A DNA stretch of 54,321 bases from NCBI GenBank assembly GCA_024196135.1, contig JAMQCK010000132.1:1-54321 (forward strand), written 5' to 3'. Shown one piece after another: positions 11,099 through 23,300 of the stretch. Below the pieces are notes generated by a model. The model saw only the letters and a list, made by a program, of their open reading frames with translations, ran no database searches and was not told the DNA's origin. The DNA is from Pleurotus ostreatus/Saccharomyces cerevisiae fusant (lineage: Eukaryota; Opisthokonta). Within the stretch, counting starts at the first letter, position 1; the number at the start of each line of letters is the position of its first letter. Position numbers and translations under genes: made by a program.

Positions 11099-14000
11099 AT
11101 GAATCACCCCTCGCGCTCCGCGACCCCGGAATCCGTGCTCGCCAATAGCCTCCATCGCGCAACGACGAATATCGATGATCTCACTCAAGCTCTTGCTGAT
11201 TTCTCGCGGCTGCCGTCACCGGAGCCGCCTCTGGCATCATGCTGCTGCGGGAGGGAGGACTGCGAACATGCGAAGGCATGGGCAGCACTGAAGGCGCGAC
11301 TGGAGAGCAGGCTCATCCTTAGTGCAGGTGCGTGGCGTGTATCGGGATGATGATGCATTGCTGAATTCCGTGCAGAGGTCGGGCAAGCACTCTTGCAGCG
11401 GCACGAAGCATACGTCCGCGAAGAGGCGAGTAACTTGACGTTGAATGCCGATCTGCCCCTTACCCCATCTTTCCCTAAAGAGGCGACGTCGGCGTAGTGC
11501 CTCCAATGCATCCACATCTACAGACGGTACAGGCACTACGGAGGACCCCGCGGACGTTACCATGACCCAGCAGTCTGCCGACTCGCAGTCGACCGAGACA
11601 TCGAGGTCGGTCCTAGAAGCGGTACGTCTTCATTCCCCACACCAGCAACATCGCTTGACACCCCGTAGCGCCTAAACCAAGCTCTAGTCAATGCTGAGGT
11701 CACGGAAGCGTCTAACAAGGCCCTCCTTGAAGAAGTAGATGACGCACGCGCAACCATATCCCGCCTCACCGGCTACCAAGCGCGATCGTTGGGATGGGAA
11801 ACCAAGGTCGCTGCCGCGCAGAGGGAGCGCGATGACATGCAGCAGGAACGCGATGGCGAGTCTCAACGCGCTAGGCTGGCAGAATCCCGCTTCAATGCCC
11901 TGAAGGAGAAAACCAGTGCGTTTCTTGCATCCCATGGTTACGATTGGTATCTAATCAAGCTTCGTAGAGAAGCTGCAAGCTGAGCTGAGACGGGTGCAAG
12001 AGGAACTTGAGGAGAAGCGAATGCATCGCTTGGAGACCTCCGAATCTCTCATACAAGATGCGCGTTCGCGAATACATACCTTCCAGCAATCTTCGCAGAC
12101 GGTGGGCTGAGTGTGACCTACTACAAGCACCTTGCTCATTGCATTCCAGAGAACTACCCAATCGCGCGAAGCTGAGCACGAAGAGATGACCAAAGTTCTG
12201 GAATCTCTCGTCAGCGACAATGAGATCCTCAAGAGGGACAATGCAGAACTGCAGCGGCTGCTGGCCGAGTCGCGGGAGGATCTGCATGCTTTGCAAGAGG
12301 AGCTCGAAGAGCAGAAGGCCGCGTATCCGTCACGAGGTTCGAATGGCACTGTCACATATCCTAGCTGCGAACTCACCCCAATTCAGCTCCTACACCGCTA
12401 CGACATCAGCACACAGGAAGTATGCCGACGAATAACTTCAAGGACTTCGTGAGTAGTGACACGCACTTCTATTCGTATCTCATCTATGGTAGATTATGCG
12501 AGGGAACCGTCGCAGCGAAAGCGCTGACCGTAGATCGCGACGCTCTTTTGTAAGACTGGGGTTCGTTCATGGTCGCTCCTTGTTGACACTCCTGATTAGG
12601 AACCTCTAACGCCGGAAACCTCGCGATTCCCTTTGCCCAACGAGCCTTCCACCCCATTATCGCCGACGACCCAAATTCGCGTTCCGTCAAACCTTGCTGT
12701 TGAAGTGGACGAGGATGACATTGACGAGGACGATGATGAACGATTCCGAAGTCGCAAGCCGTTGCTTCTGCTTACCAGGTCTCGCGGCGTCCAGACCGAT
12801 GCTTGGCCCACCTACCTTGCACCGAGCGGGATGACCTCACCCTCACCTCACGACGTTCGCTCCGAGTCCTCATCCTTTTCCGAGTCGACCGCATCCACGC
12901 TAGGCGTCTTGTTCGACCGCGTCTCTACCCTCTTCAACCGCATGACCCAGGCCGACGCCCTCACGCTCACCAACCGTCTCAAGCGCCAGCACCTCCGCGG
13001 CGCCGACGTCGGCCACCTCTCGCGCACCACAGTCAACGCGATCGTGCACGACGCAGGCAATCTTCGCGCGCACTTCCGCGCCCTCCTCGAGGACGAGAAG
13101 GCAGTTGTGACGTGCACGCGAAAGGACTTGCGCGTGCTGTTCAAGCTCGTGAGGGATATGTTCAGCGAGCTAGGCGAGCTAAGGGTTGCGCTGAATGAGG
13201 TGATCCTGGACCCCGGGTGCGCGCAGAGGGTGAGCACGAACGCGCTAGACCCAAGCAAGGCGGAGAGGGATAGGCAAGCGTCGGCAGGGGCAGCGTCGGG
13301 GGCGTCAGGGTGGATTGCGCCGATCTCGAAGCTGTTTGGTGCGCCGACGCCAAGCACGGGTCCGCCGGAGCGAGTAGTCTCCCCGCTCGCGCGGTCGAGC
13401 AGCCAGCTCAGACCACGGATTGTCCCGAAGCTCAGCCCTGCGACGGCTACTGCATCGACGACTGTCAACGTCGAGTTCTCGGGCTCTGGCGTTGGCCGGA
13501 GCGTCACGTCCAGCTATGCACCATCACCTGCCATCGCTCCTCCGGGTGGCATGCTAGGTCGCCAGCGCTCATCCGGCCCATCCCACCTGCACATATTCGC
13601 CGGTGCACCCAAGCCTGCGATCAACACGCCCGATTCGTGGGTCGTTGTGCCAAAGGGCGGGTCGATGAGGGAGCCGGGGACGCCTGCGTTCCGAAGACCA
13701 GCGCTGCCGGGGATGGGCCACTCAGAGCAACCGCAACATCGCCTCTCGCGCAATGTCGACGCTGTGATCGACATGGAGACGCCCGAGCAGCCTACACAGC
13801 AAAGCCCAGCCTCAGGCCCGGGCGAAGGTACAGAAACGGACGACGTCCTCGCACCATTGGTAGCCCGCCGCCTCCGACGCCGCGGCCTCTCAGACTCCTC
13901 TATCCACTCCACCTTCCTCAGTCAAGCGCCCCCCCCTGCGCCCTCAGAAGAGCAGGACGCACCCCCACAGACGCCCACCGAGGGCGGCTTCGGCGGCTCA

Positions 14001-14249
14001 AGCGTGCTGCGCGCACTCAGCCGGCGGGTGCAGAACTTCCGCGCAGGCACGCTGAGCGCGTCGCCGCCCGTAGCGGCCCCCGCGATGAGCTCGCGGTCCG
14101 TCAGCACGAGCTCGGCTGCGACGGCGTCGACCCCGACGAGTCCGCACGGGGGCGGCGGGCTGAGCGACCTGTTGCCCTCGCTGAGTGCGTGGAGCGCGGC
14201 GGTGGAGGGGCCGGATGGGCTGCTGACGGGGCATCGGGAGCGTTTGTGA
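11099..14249 (+). CDS. Large coiled-coil protein of unknown function
   Basis: I do not recognise the family. The start is MNHPSRSATPESVLANSLHR. The first exon has a Cys-rich stretch CCCGREDCEHAKAW. Spliced exons then give a Ser/Thr-rich linker (RRRRSASNASTSTDG). Long charged helices follow, heptad-like and rich in Glu, Arg and Gln: NQALVNAEVTEASNKALLEE, KLQAELRRVQEELEEKR and MTKVLESLVSDNEILKRDN. Later exons join NRRSESADRRSRRSF to EPLTPETSRFPLPNEPS and open the long last exon to 14249. That exon has an acidic patch (VDEDDIDEDDDERF) and a helical block (LFDRVSTLFNRMTQADAL ... LKRQHLRGADVGHL). A low-complexity Pro/Ser/Ala-rich half follows. Size is roughly 900 residues. Borders around 12320-12460 are uncertain, because no single frame crosses without a very short intron. 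A cytoskeletal or scaffold role would be a guess. Confidence 0.65.
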
Positions 14250-16098
14250 CATGCGCGCGCTACAGGATCGGTGTTGACGGATGATAAGAGGGTGCTTGGT
14301 TTAGAGTCAAGTCAGCAGCAGGATTCGAAGCAGGGGTCTGGTAGGGACAAGGACAGTGCTCGATACCCTTCGCTTCTTGTATATTATTACTGACAGTGAT
14401 GAACGTATCTATGGATTTTCGTGGCCTATATACGTTCGTTAGTCCTCCTCAGGTTTATCTCAGGCAGGGATTTCTGTATAGGGCGGTGGTCTTCGACTTC
14501 GGCACCAAGCCGGAGCGGTAAGCTCTGGTCATATTACCAATTGCAGCGAGTCCTTTTGGGTCTTATTTGCATCGAGGAGAAAGCGGAAAGGGCTACATCG
14601 GAGTCTGAACACATAGGGCGCGCGCCACTGTGAACAGCATGTCGTGAGCTGAACTATTCAGTGATTCTACGAGACTAGATGACGACCCTTTGATGTCTAA
14701 AGTTTCTTTCAAGCAAACGACGCTAGAAGGCCGAGAGTTGCCTTCCTTCCATTGGCAGATTCGCGAGCCTTTGCCAGCCATCGCGCGCCCGGTATTGCAC
14801 TCCGATTGGGTCGTGTGTAGCTTGCGGAGGGTACGCACGGGCCCGAGCGCGTCGGATTCGCGCCATAGACGAGAGATTGAAAGGAAGGACGACACGATTT
14901 ACAATGCACAGGAAAAACACCGGATCGACGGTTGTTATACAAGTAGGACATAGCCTTAGACCCTTCTTGGGATGACCGCAGATAATAGCGATGGTGATGA
15001 AGACACTTCATGAGTTCATCTTGGTGAACAATGGCCGGCAGAGACCGATGACAAGAGACAGACGATAGCCATTCGTGGCGAACAATGCTCGGCGCTTTGC
15101 GAGCGCAACTTGCCTAGCTTTGTTGAGTGGCGTATCGGTAGAATCACATCGCAGTCTTCACGTGTAATGACAATAAGAGCTATAGCCGCTAGCGCACAGG
15201 CACGGGTAGCGTCGCGGGAAGGGCACAAGTGCGTAGTGGCGAATGCATGAGCTGCGGCAGCGGCCGGAGGAGTCGAGTACAAGAGCAGTGTCGCCTGCAT
15301 CGGGAGGACAATGGAAGGCGAGAGTGGCGGGAGCATCTGAGTTGACAGGACGGGGGCAAAGTGCGACGTCCGAACGCCACATCTGAGAATTATCAACCAC
15401 GGGAAATCCCGAGAGGCGTGTTCAATGGCATGGTGAGGCATCGACCCTGCGCGCAAGAGGGCCTGCCCATCGTCCATTGAGCGTCGGTGGATCGCTGTCA
15501 GTCTGAGTCGAGTGGAGGAGGACATGATCTGATGCTGGTGATGTTGGGAAGATCCGGAGGCGCCGGTGGAGGCCGGCTTAGTCACAAAGGTGGTCCTCTT
15601 TATAGACAACAAAGGGATGGAGGGGCCTCCGATACGAGCTGGCTGGCTCTGGGACGGGTATATAAGGGCTGGGAGGGAGAGAGGAGGACGAGCACCAGGA
15701 CCAGCCACCCATCTCGAGCGTCAGGAGAGCCGGCGTCAGCCGAGAACTGTTTTTCCGGCGGAAAATTTGAAACTGGTCTATATACAGCAGGAGGCGTTCG
15801 TGGGCTGCGCTGGCCACCTTTCTCCCCCTCCCACGCCGCGTCGTCCAACATCGCATCGGACGTCGGTGCACGACCCCCACACGTCGCCACAAACTCGCGC
15901 GAGTTCGCTACTTATCCGCTGCTGTCGCCCCTCTTCCCTCTTCTCTTTCTTGGTTGCTCTGTAGTCGATAATCGTCGTTTGCGCATCAGTTGAATCGTCG
16001 CTTGTTCCACGTCGCTTTACTCTCCGCTTTTCCACTTCCTTTCGCTATCGATTTCTCTGCGCACGCTCGCAAGCACGCCCCGCACGACCCTCACTCCG
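14250..16098. other. Intergenic region with long leader of the RRM gene
   Basis: It contains the 3' side of the coiled-coil gene and the promoter and leader of the RRM gene. No protein family was recognised in either strand. Between about 15900 and 16090 the plus strand is pyrimidine-rich, as expected of a fungal promoter or leader. A TATA box is at 15659. Confidence 0.55.
15659..15666 (+). promoter_or_regulatory. TATA box, probably of the RRM gene
   Basis: TATATAAG lies 433 bases before the ATG at 16099. A second TATATA-like site is near 15779. If the first is used, the transcript has a leader of about 400 bases, long for this window. Confidence 0.4.
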
Positions 16099-18869
16099 AT
16101 GCAACGGCCGGGAGGACAACAAGACATGTCGCGCAGCGATGCGCACGGCTTCGACCTCGCGTCGGGCCTGCTCTCGCGCGAGGAAACGCGTGAGCAGATC
16201 TACGGCGGCTGGGGCGGCGGGATGTCGCTGCCTGGCGGTGGTGACCGGCGCATGGGCCCGGGTCAGGGCCAGGGCGCCCAGCAGCAGCAGCCGCCCATGG
16301 GCAGCAATGGCGGCGGTCCGCGCGGGCTGGGCTACGGCAGCCTCGAGGAGCTATACGCCGGGCTGGCGCCCCTATCGGACGTCACGCCGGGTGCGGGGAC
16401 AAATCGAGGCAATTTCGGCGGCGCAGGAGGCGCGAGCAACTTTGGCGGGCAGCCACCCTTTGCTCTCAACCACCACAACCACCCGAGTCTTCCCCAGCCG
16501 CGCGCCTCCCACCCGCTCCCCCCGAACCCCTTCTCCGCCGCAGACACCGCGCCCGCCTTTCGCCCAGGCCAGCCCCAGCCAAACTCCGCCGCGTCCAAGT
16601 CAACTCTGATTTGGGGAGATCTCGAGCCCTGGATGGACGAAGAATACGCCAAGCAGGTCTGCAACCTCATGGGCTGGGATCCAGTCAACATCAAGGTCCC
16701 GCACCCTCAGCCGGACCCCGCGACCGGCCAGCAGGCAAACAACCCCGGCTACTGCTTCCTCACCTTCCCGACCCCGGCGCACGCAGCGAGCGTGCTCGCC
16801 CAGGTCAATAATAACGGCACTGGCGGGCCCGTCACCATGCCCAACTCCTCCAAGGCGTTTGTCATGAACTGGGCCGCCGGCATGCCCGCGACCTCGCCCG
16901 TGGGCAATAGCTTTAGCGCGGTGAACGCTGGCGTTCAGAACCAGTACCCGAAGGAGTACAGCATCTTCGTGGGCGACCTCGCGCCCGAGACCTCCAACTC
17001 GGATCTCGTCGCGGTCTTCCGCAACCCGGTTCTCGGTCTGCGCAATGACCGCGAGCCCAAGTTCATCAGGCCGTTCCTGTCCTGCAAGAGCGCGAAGATT
17101 ATGCTGGATCCCGTCACGGGCGTCTCTCGAGGCTACGGATTCGTTAGGTGCGTTATACGCCGCATATATGCGCCTCATCTACTAATGGCGAGACCAGATT
17201 CACGGATGAGGCCGATCAGCAGCGGGCGCTTATCGAAATGCATGGGCTTTACTGCCTTTCTCGCCCTATGCGCATCTCGCCCGCGACTGCCAAGAACAAG
17301 CAGCCCCAAGGACCCCCACCTCCGCCTGCTATGGGAGGACAATACGATCTACGCCCACCTTTCTCTTCCATGGAGCAATCACAACCTCATAACCCTGTCA
17401 ATGTCGCGATGCCGCTACCTCCTCCCACCAAGAGCGTGTCCGCCCCTATGGCGAGCGCTACGTCCGCCGGGTCGATCAAGAGCGCCAGCACCTCTGGCTC
17501 GGGCTCTGTCGGTGGCTCCAACTCCCTCGAGTCGTTGTCGACCGCGAATACGTCGGTGACGTCTTACGGATCTGCCGACATGATGGGCTCGTCAAACGTC
17601 TTCGCCCAGCTGGCGCAGCAGTACAGTGCTGCCGGTCAGCAGGATCCGACGCGCAGCATCACAGACAGCTTGCAGCGCTTCACGATCTCGGAAGAGTCGT
17701 GGAAGCATCACGCTCAGGCTCGCGCTATCCTGGGCAACCTCATTGGGCCCAATGGCGAGCAGCTTACGTCGACCGACCCGTACAACACGACGGTGTTCGT
17801 TGGCGGTCTGTCTCCGCTCATCTCTGAGGACACCTTGCGCACCTTCTTTGCTCCGTTCGGCGACATTCACTACGTGAGCCCCTCATGTCCGCTTTTGTGA
17901 CCTTCTGCTGACGTCGTCTTGTAGGTCAAGGTCCCTGTGGGCAAGCACTGCGGCTTCGTTCAGTTCGTGCGCAAGGCCGATGCCGAGAATGCCATCGAGA
18001 AGATGCAGGGCTTCCCCATTGGCGGCAGTCGCATCCGTCTCAGCTGGGGCCGTAGCCAATGTTCGTACTACCATACATCATCTCGGGTAATGATACTGAC
18101 TGTTCATCTAGACAAGGCCGCCCAAGCTGCCGCGCAGGCTGCGCAAGCCGCGGCGCTCTCGACCCATCAGACTACCCCTCCCCCGGCTGCACCTGCGGCT
18201 CTGCCGCCGTTCGGGACCATGACGCAGGAGCAAGCGATACAGCTCCTGCAACGTTTCACTATGCAAGGCTACCTGGATCAACTCGGCCCCCAGGGCCCGC
18301 CCACTGCGTCGCAATACTCCGAAGAGAAGCTGCACTCTGCCGTCCTTGCTTCTCGCGACGACCCAGAAGCTCGTGTGTCCACCTTCTCTCCCTTCTCGCC
18401 TGATCCCAACTCTCATGCCGTCGACTCAAAGCGTCGGGAGTCACTGTCGTTCGGGAGGCCGGAAGCTCTTCCCAGTCCGGTGAAGGCGTTCGCACCTCCG
18501 TTCTACCCGCTGGGTCTGGGGCTGCAGACGCAGACGCAGCAGGACCTGAAGTCGAACGCAGCGGCGAGCAACGGGAACACGCCGCCGACTAAGGTGTCTC
18601 CGACCGTGACGCGCCCGGGCAGCGCGTCGCGGTACCCGTCGTTCCTCGAGAACGCTCAGGCTCAGATGGCGGCGCGGGCGACCATCTCCCGGCCGGCGTC
18701 TGGCCCTCGGGACCACGACGGGCAGGAGTATGACGCGCTGCACGATCTGAACGGCACGCTCGCCAGTCTCGAACTCGATCGCCCTTGGAGGTCGCCCGTC
18801 GCGGACGGCTCTGAGAGCAGCTCGCCGTCGGCTGTGACCTTCCGTCCGGGCGCGTCCTCGCCGCCCTAA
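16099..18869 (+). CDS. Three-RRM RNA-binding protein (Nam8/Csx1/TIA-1-like)
   Basis: Proteins of this type bind U-rich RNA; Nam8 acts in U1 snRNP-dependent splicing and Csx1 in stress mRNA stability. Four exons: 16099-17147, 17198-17873, 17925-18060 and 18112-18869. The N-terminus is Gly/Gln-rich. RRM1 runs from TLIWGDLEPWMDEEYAKQVC to NSSKAFVMNWA. RRM2 starts EYSIFVGDLAPETSNSDL and spans the first intron at GYGFVR/FTDEADQQRAL. A Ser-rich linker follows. RRM3 begins NTTVFVGGLSPLISEDTL and spans the second intron, ending GSRIRLSWGRSQ. The tail has an Ala/Gln repeat (KAAQAAAQAAQAAAL) and Pro/Ser-rich sequence. Length is about 870 residues. The first intron carries CTAAT before its AG. ATG at 16126 is an alternative start. 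The spacing of three RRMs with a divergent RRM1 fits the Nam8/Csx1 group; the exact orthologue is not settled. Confidence 0.9.
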
Positions 18870-20305
18870 ATCCATACCTCACGCAACCGTCGTTTGTTCA
18901 TCGCATGCATGTCCCTCGTCGCCGTCGTCGTCGTCGCGGAGCTTTGGTTTATCTCTGTCTTGTGTTTCATTATACTTGTTACCACTCTCCATCCGCCTTG
19001 CTTCTCGCGTAAAACTCCCCCAAAACCCCACATATGCACCCTGCTTTCCCAGCTTCCATTCGAGTTCTCCCTCCACGGCGGACAGTTTTTATAAATCTCC
19101 TTCGTGCTGCGTGTTCTAGTACCACTATCTCTCGCCCACCTTTGTCCAGTCTAGCGTTTTTTGTTTTGTTATCCCACTCCTGTGCAACCGGCCGGATTTC
19201 GCGCTCGTCCCGATACAGTACGCTACGCCCGTCTCGTCTCGTCTCGTACCGCGTGATTCAACCGTTTATATATATCCCCAACGACTGTCACTCTCACATC
19301 TATATCTCTCTCTCCTCTGCGCCTTGATTGCATGCGAAATCCTCCCCACGTATGACGCTCTTCCGACGTTTTACAGTATATGTGTTTGCACGTCCCTTGC
19401 CTCTGTCACTACCTTTGAACAGTGTGGTCAATATTTCCATCCATATACGTTCTGTCGAATGATGTTCTTGGTTCTCAACAATGAATTACATGACCATACG
19501 TAGCTGGGTGTGAGCTTGGGATACACAATGCGAAAATCATACTGCAGAACTCTCAAGAGGGAAAGTACACTGCAAACGACGGGCCTCCAGCTGGTTGCAA
19601 ACCGATAGACGCCTCCCCCTGAGACGCATTGAAGCCCACAGCGCTAGTTCAACGCCCCTCGGCATCGCCTGTACGCTCGGGACGGGCAGTCGCTTCTTTC
19701 TGGCGATGCCTTCTGCTCGCTGAACGTACAGAGTTACGCAGCATCAGCCGTCCCTGCGCATGCAGAATGTCACGTCTGCTGCTCGATATCGTGCGTCTTG
19801 GTAGACGAGCAACGCGCTGACGCGTGTGCCACAACCTAGTGACTCAGATTGTATCTCGCAATTGCCTTGATATCAGCTCTCGCTGCAGGTTCAGAGTCAG
19901 CGTCGCTTCCAGTATGGAAAATGATCCGCCACAAGGGCGCATGAAGCTCAGTGTAGTCACGCAGCAGTGAGATGAGCAGTTTTTCTCCGCAATATGCCCA
20001 AATATTTACAGTAAAGTACGTCAAGCAGATGGTGCGTATGATACATGGTAGAACAAATGACATGAGGAATAAAGGAAGCGTAGATCGAGGGAAAACGAAC
20101 AGATATAATCCACAGCGAGGTGCGAGGAAAGCGAAGGGCTGTACGGAGAAGGCGACGGCGCAAACTGGCTGCGCGGACGGATCGTGCATAGAAGGGCGAA
20201 CGAGTCGCGCGAAGATGGGCGAACGAGCGAAGATGCGCAGGTGAGAAAGCATAAGAAGTGTCAGTGCATACGTGAAGGGTTCATGAGAGCGGAGGTGCGT
20301 AAGTA
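18870..20305. other. Convergent intergenic region, RRM gene and RasGAP gene
   Basis: Both flanking genes end here. It contains short microsatellites: GTC repeats near 18918-18937 and GTCTC repeats near 19226-19247. There is also an AT run near 19265. A 138-codon minus-strand frame at 19836-20252 has hydrophobic stretches but no family match I can name, and it lies where the RasGAP 3' UTR would be. Confidence 0.5.
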
Positions 20306-23300
20306 CTATGCGCGGATGATAGCGTCAACGAGCTCTGGGATCCACTGGATCATGGCCGTGCCCACCCCGCGGTCGCGCGGCAAGAACTTGTAGGTGTCGG
20401 CCAGGCCGGCCATGCCCAGTTCCTCGAGAGCAGCAATATGATTGAGACTCGGCCCACGCGACGCCGTCTCGTCGACAGTGCCCAAGGTCGAGGAGGATGC
20501 CTTGCCAGCGAGGCCCCGGATGGCTGACTCGTGCTGCCATGCTCGGAAGATGTCGGCGACGAGGCGGATGATGGAGGGGTTAGCGGACAATGCGAGCGAA
20601 TCCTTGACGCGTTCTTGCAGGCTATCGTAGCTGGGCATGCAGGTGAGCTTAATTACACAGGACGAGGGCAGAGGAACTTACACCATGACCACGACCTGAG
20701 GATAATGCGCAGCGATCTCAGCGAGCGAGCCGAACAGGATCTCCGACTCGACATCATCTCCCTGCGCAGTGGACAGCATCGTGACGATGAACGTCGAGGC
20801 GAGGAGCGCGGTGGTCTCGTCGCTGATGTTGTAAACTTCGATGCCTACTAGCGGCTGCTGGACTTCCTCGCCTCGGACCATCTGCTCGAATATGCCTTCC
20901 AAGTCAACGACATGATCCAAATGAGCACCTCTGATCGACTTGGTGATACCTGCTGCTGTCGTTGAGACGGGAACAAGGGCGGCGAAGTACCCCAACGCGT
21001 CGGGACAGAGTGCGTCGCAGCGAACATTGCCGTGCTCCCGCTCCCACCATTTGACGGTGACCTCCATCAACGTGCGCAATACCGACTCGGCGGCGGACAC
21101 GAGTTGAGTGTGCCGGAATCCCTTGAAGATGATGGCGGCGAGCGAGAACGAGAAGCTGCTGTCGAACGAGATCTTGAGCATTCCGTCCAACTGGCACGCG
21201 GTCTCTTCGAGCGGCGAGCGTGCGTTGAGCAGGTAGTTCGTCAGATTCTCGTCCCCAAAGACCTCGTGCTTGTCCAAGGTCTCCAGGCTGACGCGCACCA
21301 TCCAGGCGGCCTCCTCGTAGAACGCGATGTAGCTGGACTGCAAGAGGCCTACGCCGAGCCAGAAGCACAGCGCTGGGTATCGACAGTCAGGGCTCATCTC
21401 TGGGATGACGCGGCACATGCAACGCAAGATTGAGACGACCGTGATGGTGTCGGTCTCGGAGGCATTGCTGAGAGATGTCCGCAACGCGACCAGCATCTGG
21501 TAGAATAGGTCCTCGTCGACTTCGGTCTTCGCGAGCGCACCGATGACGGTGAAGCACCTCATCTGTACAGGCGAGAGCTGGAAGGCCGACGAAGTGACGA
21601 GACTCATCCACCGAGCACGGAAGACATTGAGTAGGCCTGAGTGACTGTCAGCAAATGATATAGAAGGAACGACATTGAGTACTCACCGACTGACGGCGCA
21701 CCGCATTCCAGGACCCTGATCATGATCTCGACCAGCTTCTCTTGCGCATCGAGGCGTTCTTTGTCCGTAGGGAAGTCGAAGGAGCTGTACTCGCTTGTAG
21801 GTGCCGTGCGCGCAAGCCCGAACAACTGCAGCGTGTCCCGGTGTTCCATGTCCTCCATCAACTGCTTGATCATCGGCACTGGTCCTTCCTCCAGACGAGC
21901 CAGGTATAGCCCTTGGAGAAGATTCAGGACGATGCCGTAGACGGATTTCCTGACGAGCGCAGGTCCGATGCCAGCCAGAAGGAAGCAGAGGTGCACGATC
22001 TCTGGTACGTTGACCTGGTTGTGGATGGGTGGCGAGTGCTGGTACCCTGCGACAAGCACCAGTCGGACGAGGGCGGAGATCTCGTTCCAGTATGGATGGT
22101 CGTGTAGCGACCTGGGCATCCTCGAGGCCGCCCTGCTCAGCACCTAAAACAGAGTCGGTCCCCATGTCTGTTACTGAGAAAGTAGAAAACGAACCTTGCG
22201 CAGCCGTGCAAGCAACTTCCCTCTGACATGGATCGACGTGAAGGAGGCGACGATGAGCGATATGGTCTCGCATCGACTGGTGCCAACACCACCGTCCGCA
22301 GCGATGCGGATGAGCTCGTCGAGAGTGGCTTCGATGATAGTGTTATCCAGCTTGCCTATCTCACTCCATACATGACGCTGTATAGGACCTGCAATCTGTC
22401 GAAGAATCAGACCTAGTCCGGATCCCAAAAAAGGCTGTCTTTACCTGAGGGAAGTTGATGGATAGCTGCGCCAGCGTCCGGATGCAGTCACGGACCCGCG
22501 CTGTTGAGCGATCGTACAAGGGACTCGTAGGGTCCGTGAAGCGAGACAGATTCTTCACCCAAGGGCTCATGTACAGCAGACAGCTCAGCTGGTGCTCCAT
22601 GGAGTTCCGCATCGCGTTCATGGCAGCAGAAACCTCCGAGATGAAGTCGAGAGTAAGCTGAGGAGCGAATTGGGCCATAGAATCGCTGAGTCGTCTTGCG
22701 AATAACGTCGGTTCTCCAGGGACAAAACCAGCTAGGCAGAACGTGAGACGCTGGAAGACAGCCCCGATATATGCACTTACCTCTAGGCGCGATGATGGGA
22801 TTCTTATCGTAGTTGAGATACGTGCACACAGCTCCCAGCAAGTCGTAAGCAACGGCACGTAGTTCCTCGTCGTTGACGTCAACGCTGAGCAGCCCGATGT
22901 GTAGCAGTGTTGCCGGCTTGTTCGAGAATCGCGCGAACCGCTCGACCGAAGGCGCTTGCACATCTTTCATACGGCCTTTTGCCGTCCTGACAGACTAGAA
23001 TGTGTGTCAGCATTGTCTGAGTATTTGTGCTGAAAAGGCCTACCTTGATGATTGCGTCCCTCTGCTGCGAGCTGAAGTACATCGTGACCCCTTGCTTGCC
23101 TTTCCGCATAATGAACTCGTGTTGTTCAGTGCCCATAGCGACGTTATACACGTCGCTGATGTCGGTCAGGCGCATGATATCCGTACACTTGCACGCGAAG
23201 GTCGATACGTGACATCTCCTGACCTGCGATGAAGTGTCGGTCAACGTTCGAGGTCCCCAACGAATGGACTTACGAATGTTATGCGCATGTGCGTGGCGCC

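Noticed and set aside
12848..14284. Long open frames overlapping the coiled-coil gene: 324 codons at 13310-14284 (+) and 219 codons at 12848-13507 (-)
   Set aside because: They lie entirely over a better-supported frame, are rich in Arg/Pro/Ala as expected of GC-biased shadows, and have no motifs.
15016..15708. 230-codon minus-strand frame upstream of the RRM gene
   Set aside because: It has low-complexity composition and no domain, and it overlaps the plus-strand TATA region. It repeats a short AEHCSPR-like stretch only because of a small direct repeat.
19836..20252. 138-codon minus-strand frame just past the RasGAP stop, with hydrophobic segments
   Set aside because: It lies in the expected 3' UTR and has no recognisable family or promoter. 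The hydrophobicity follows from T-rich sequence.
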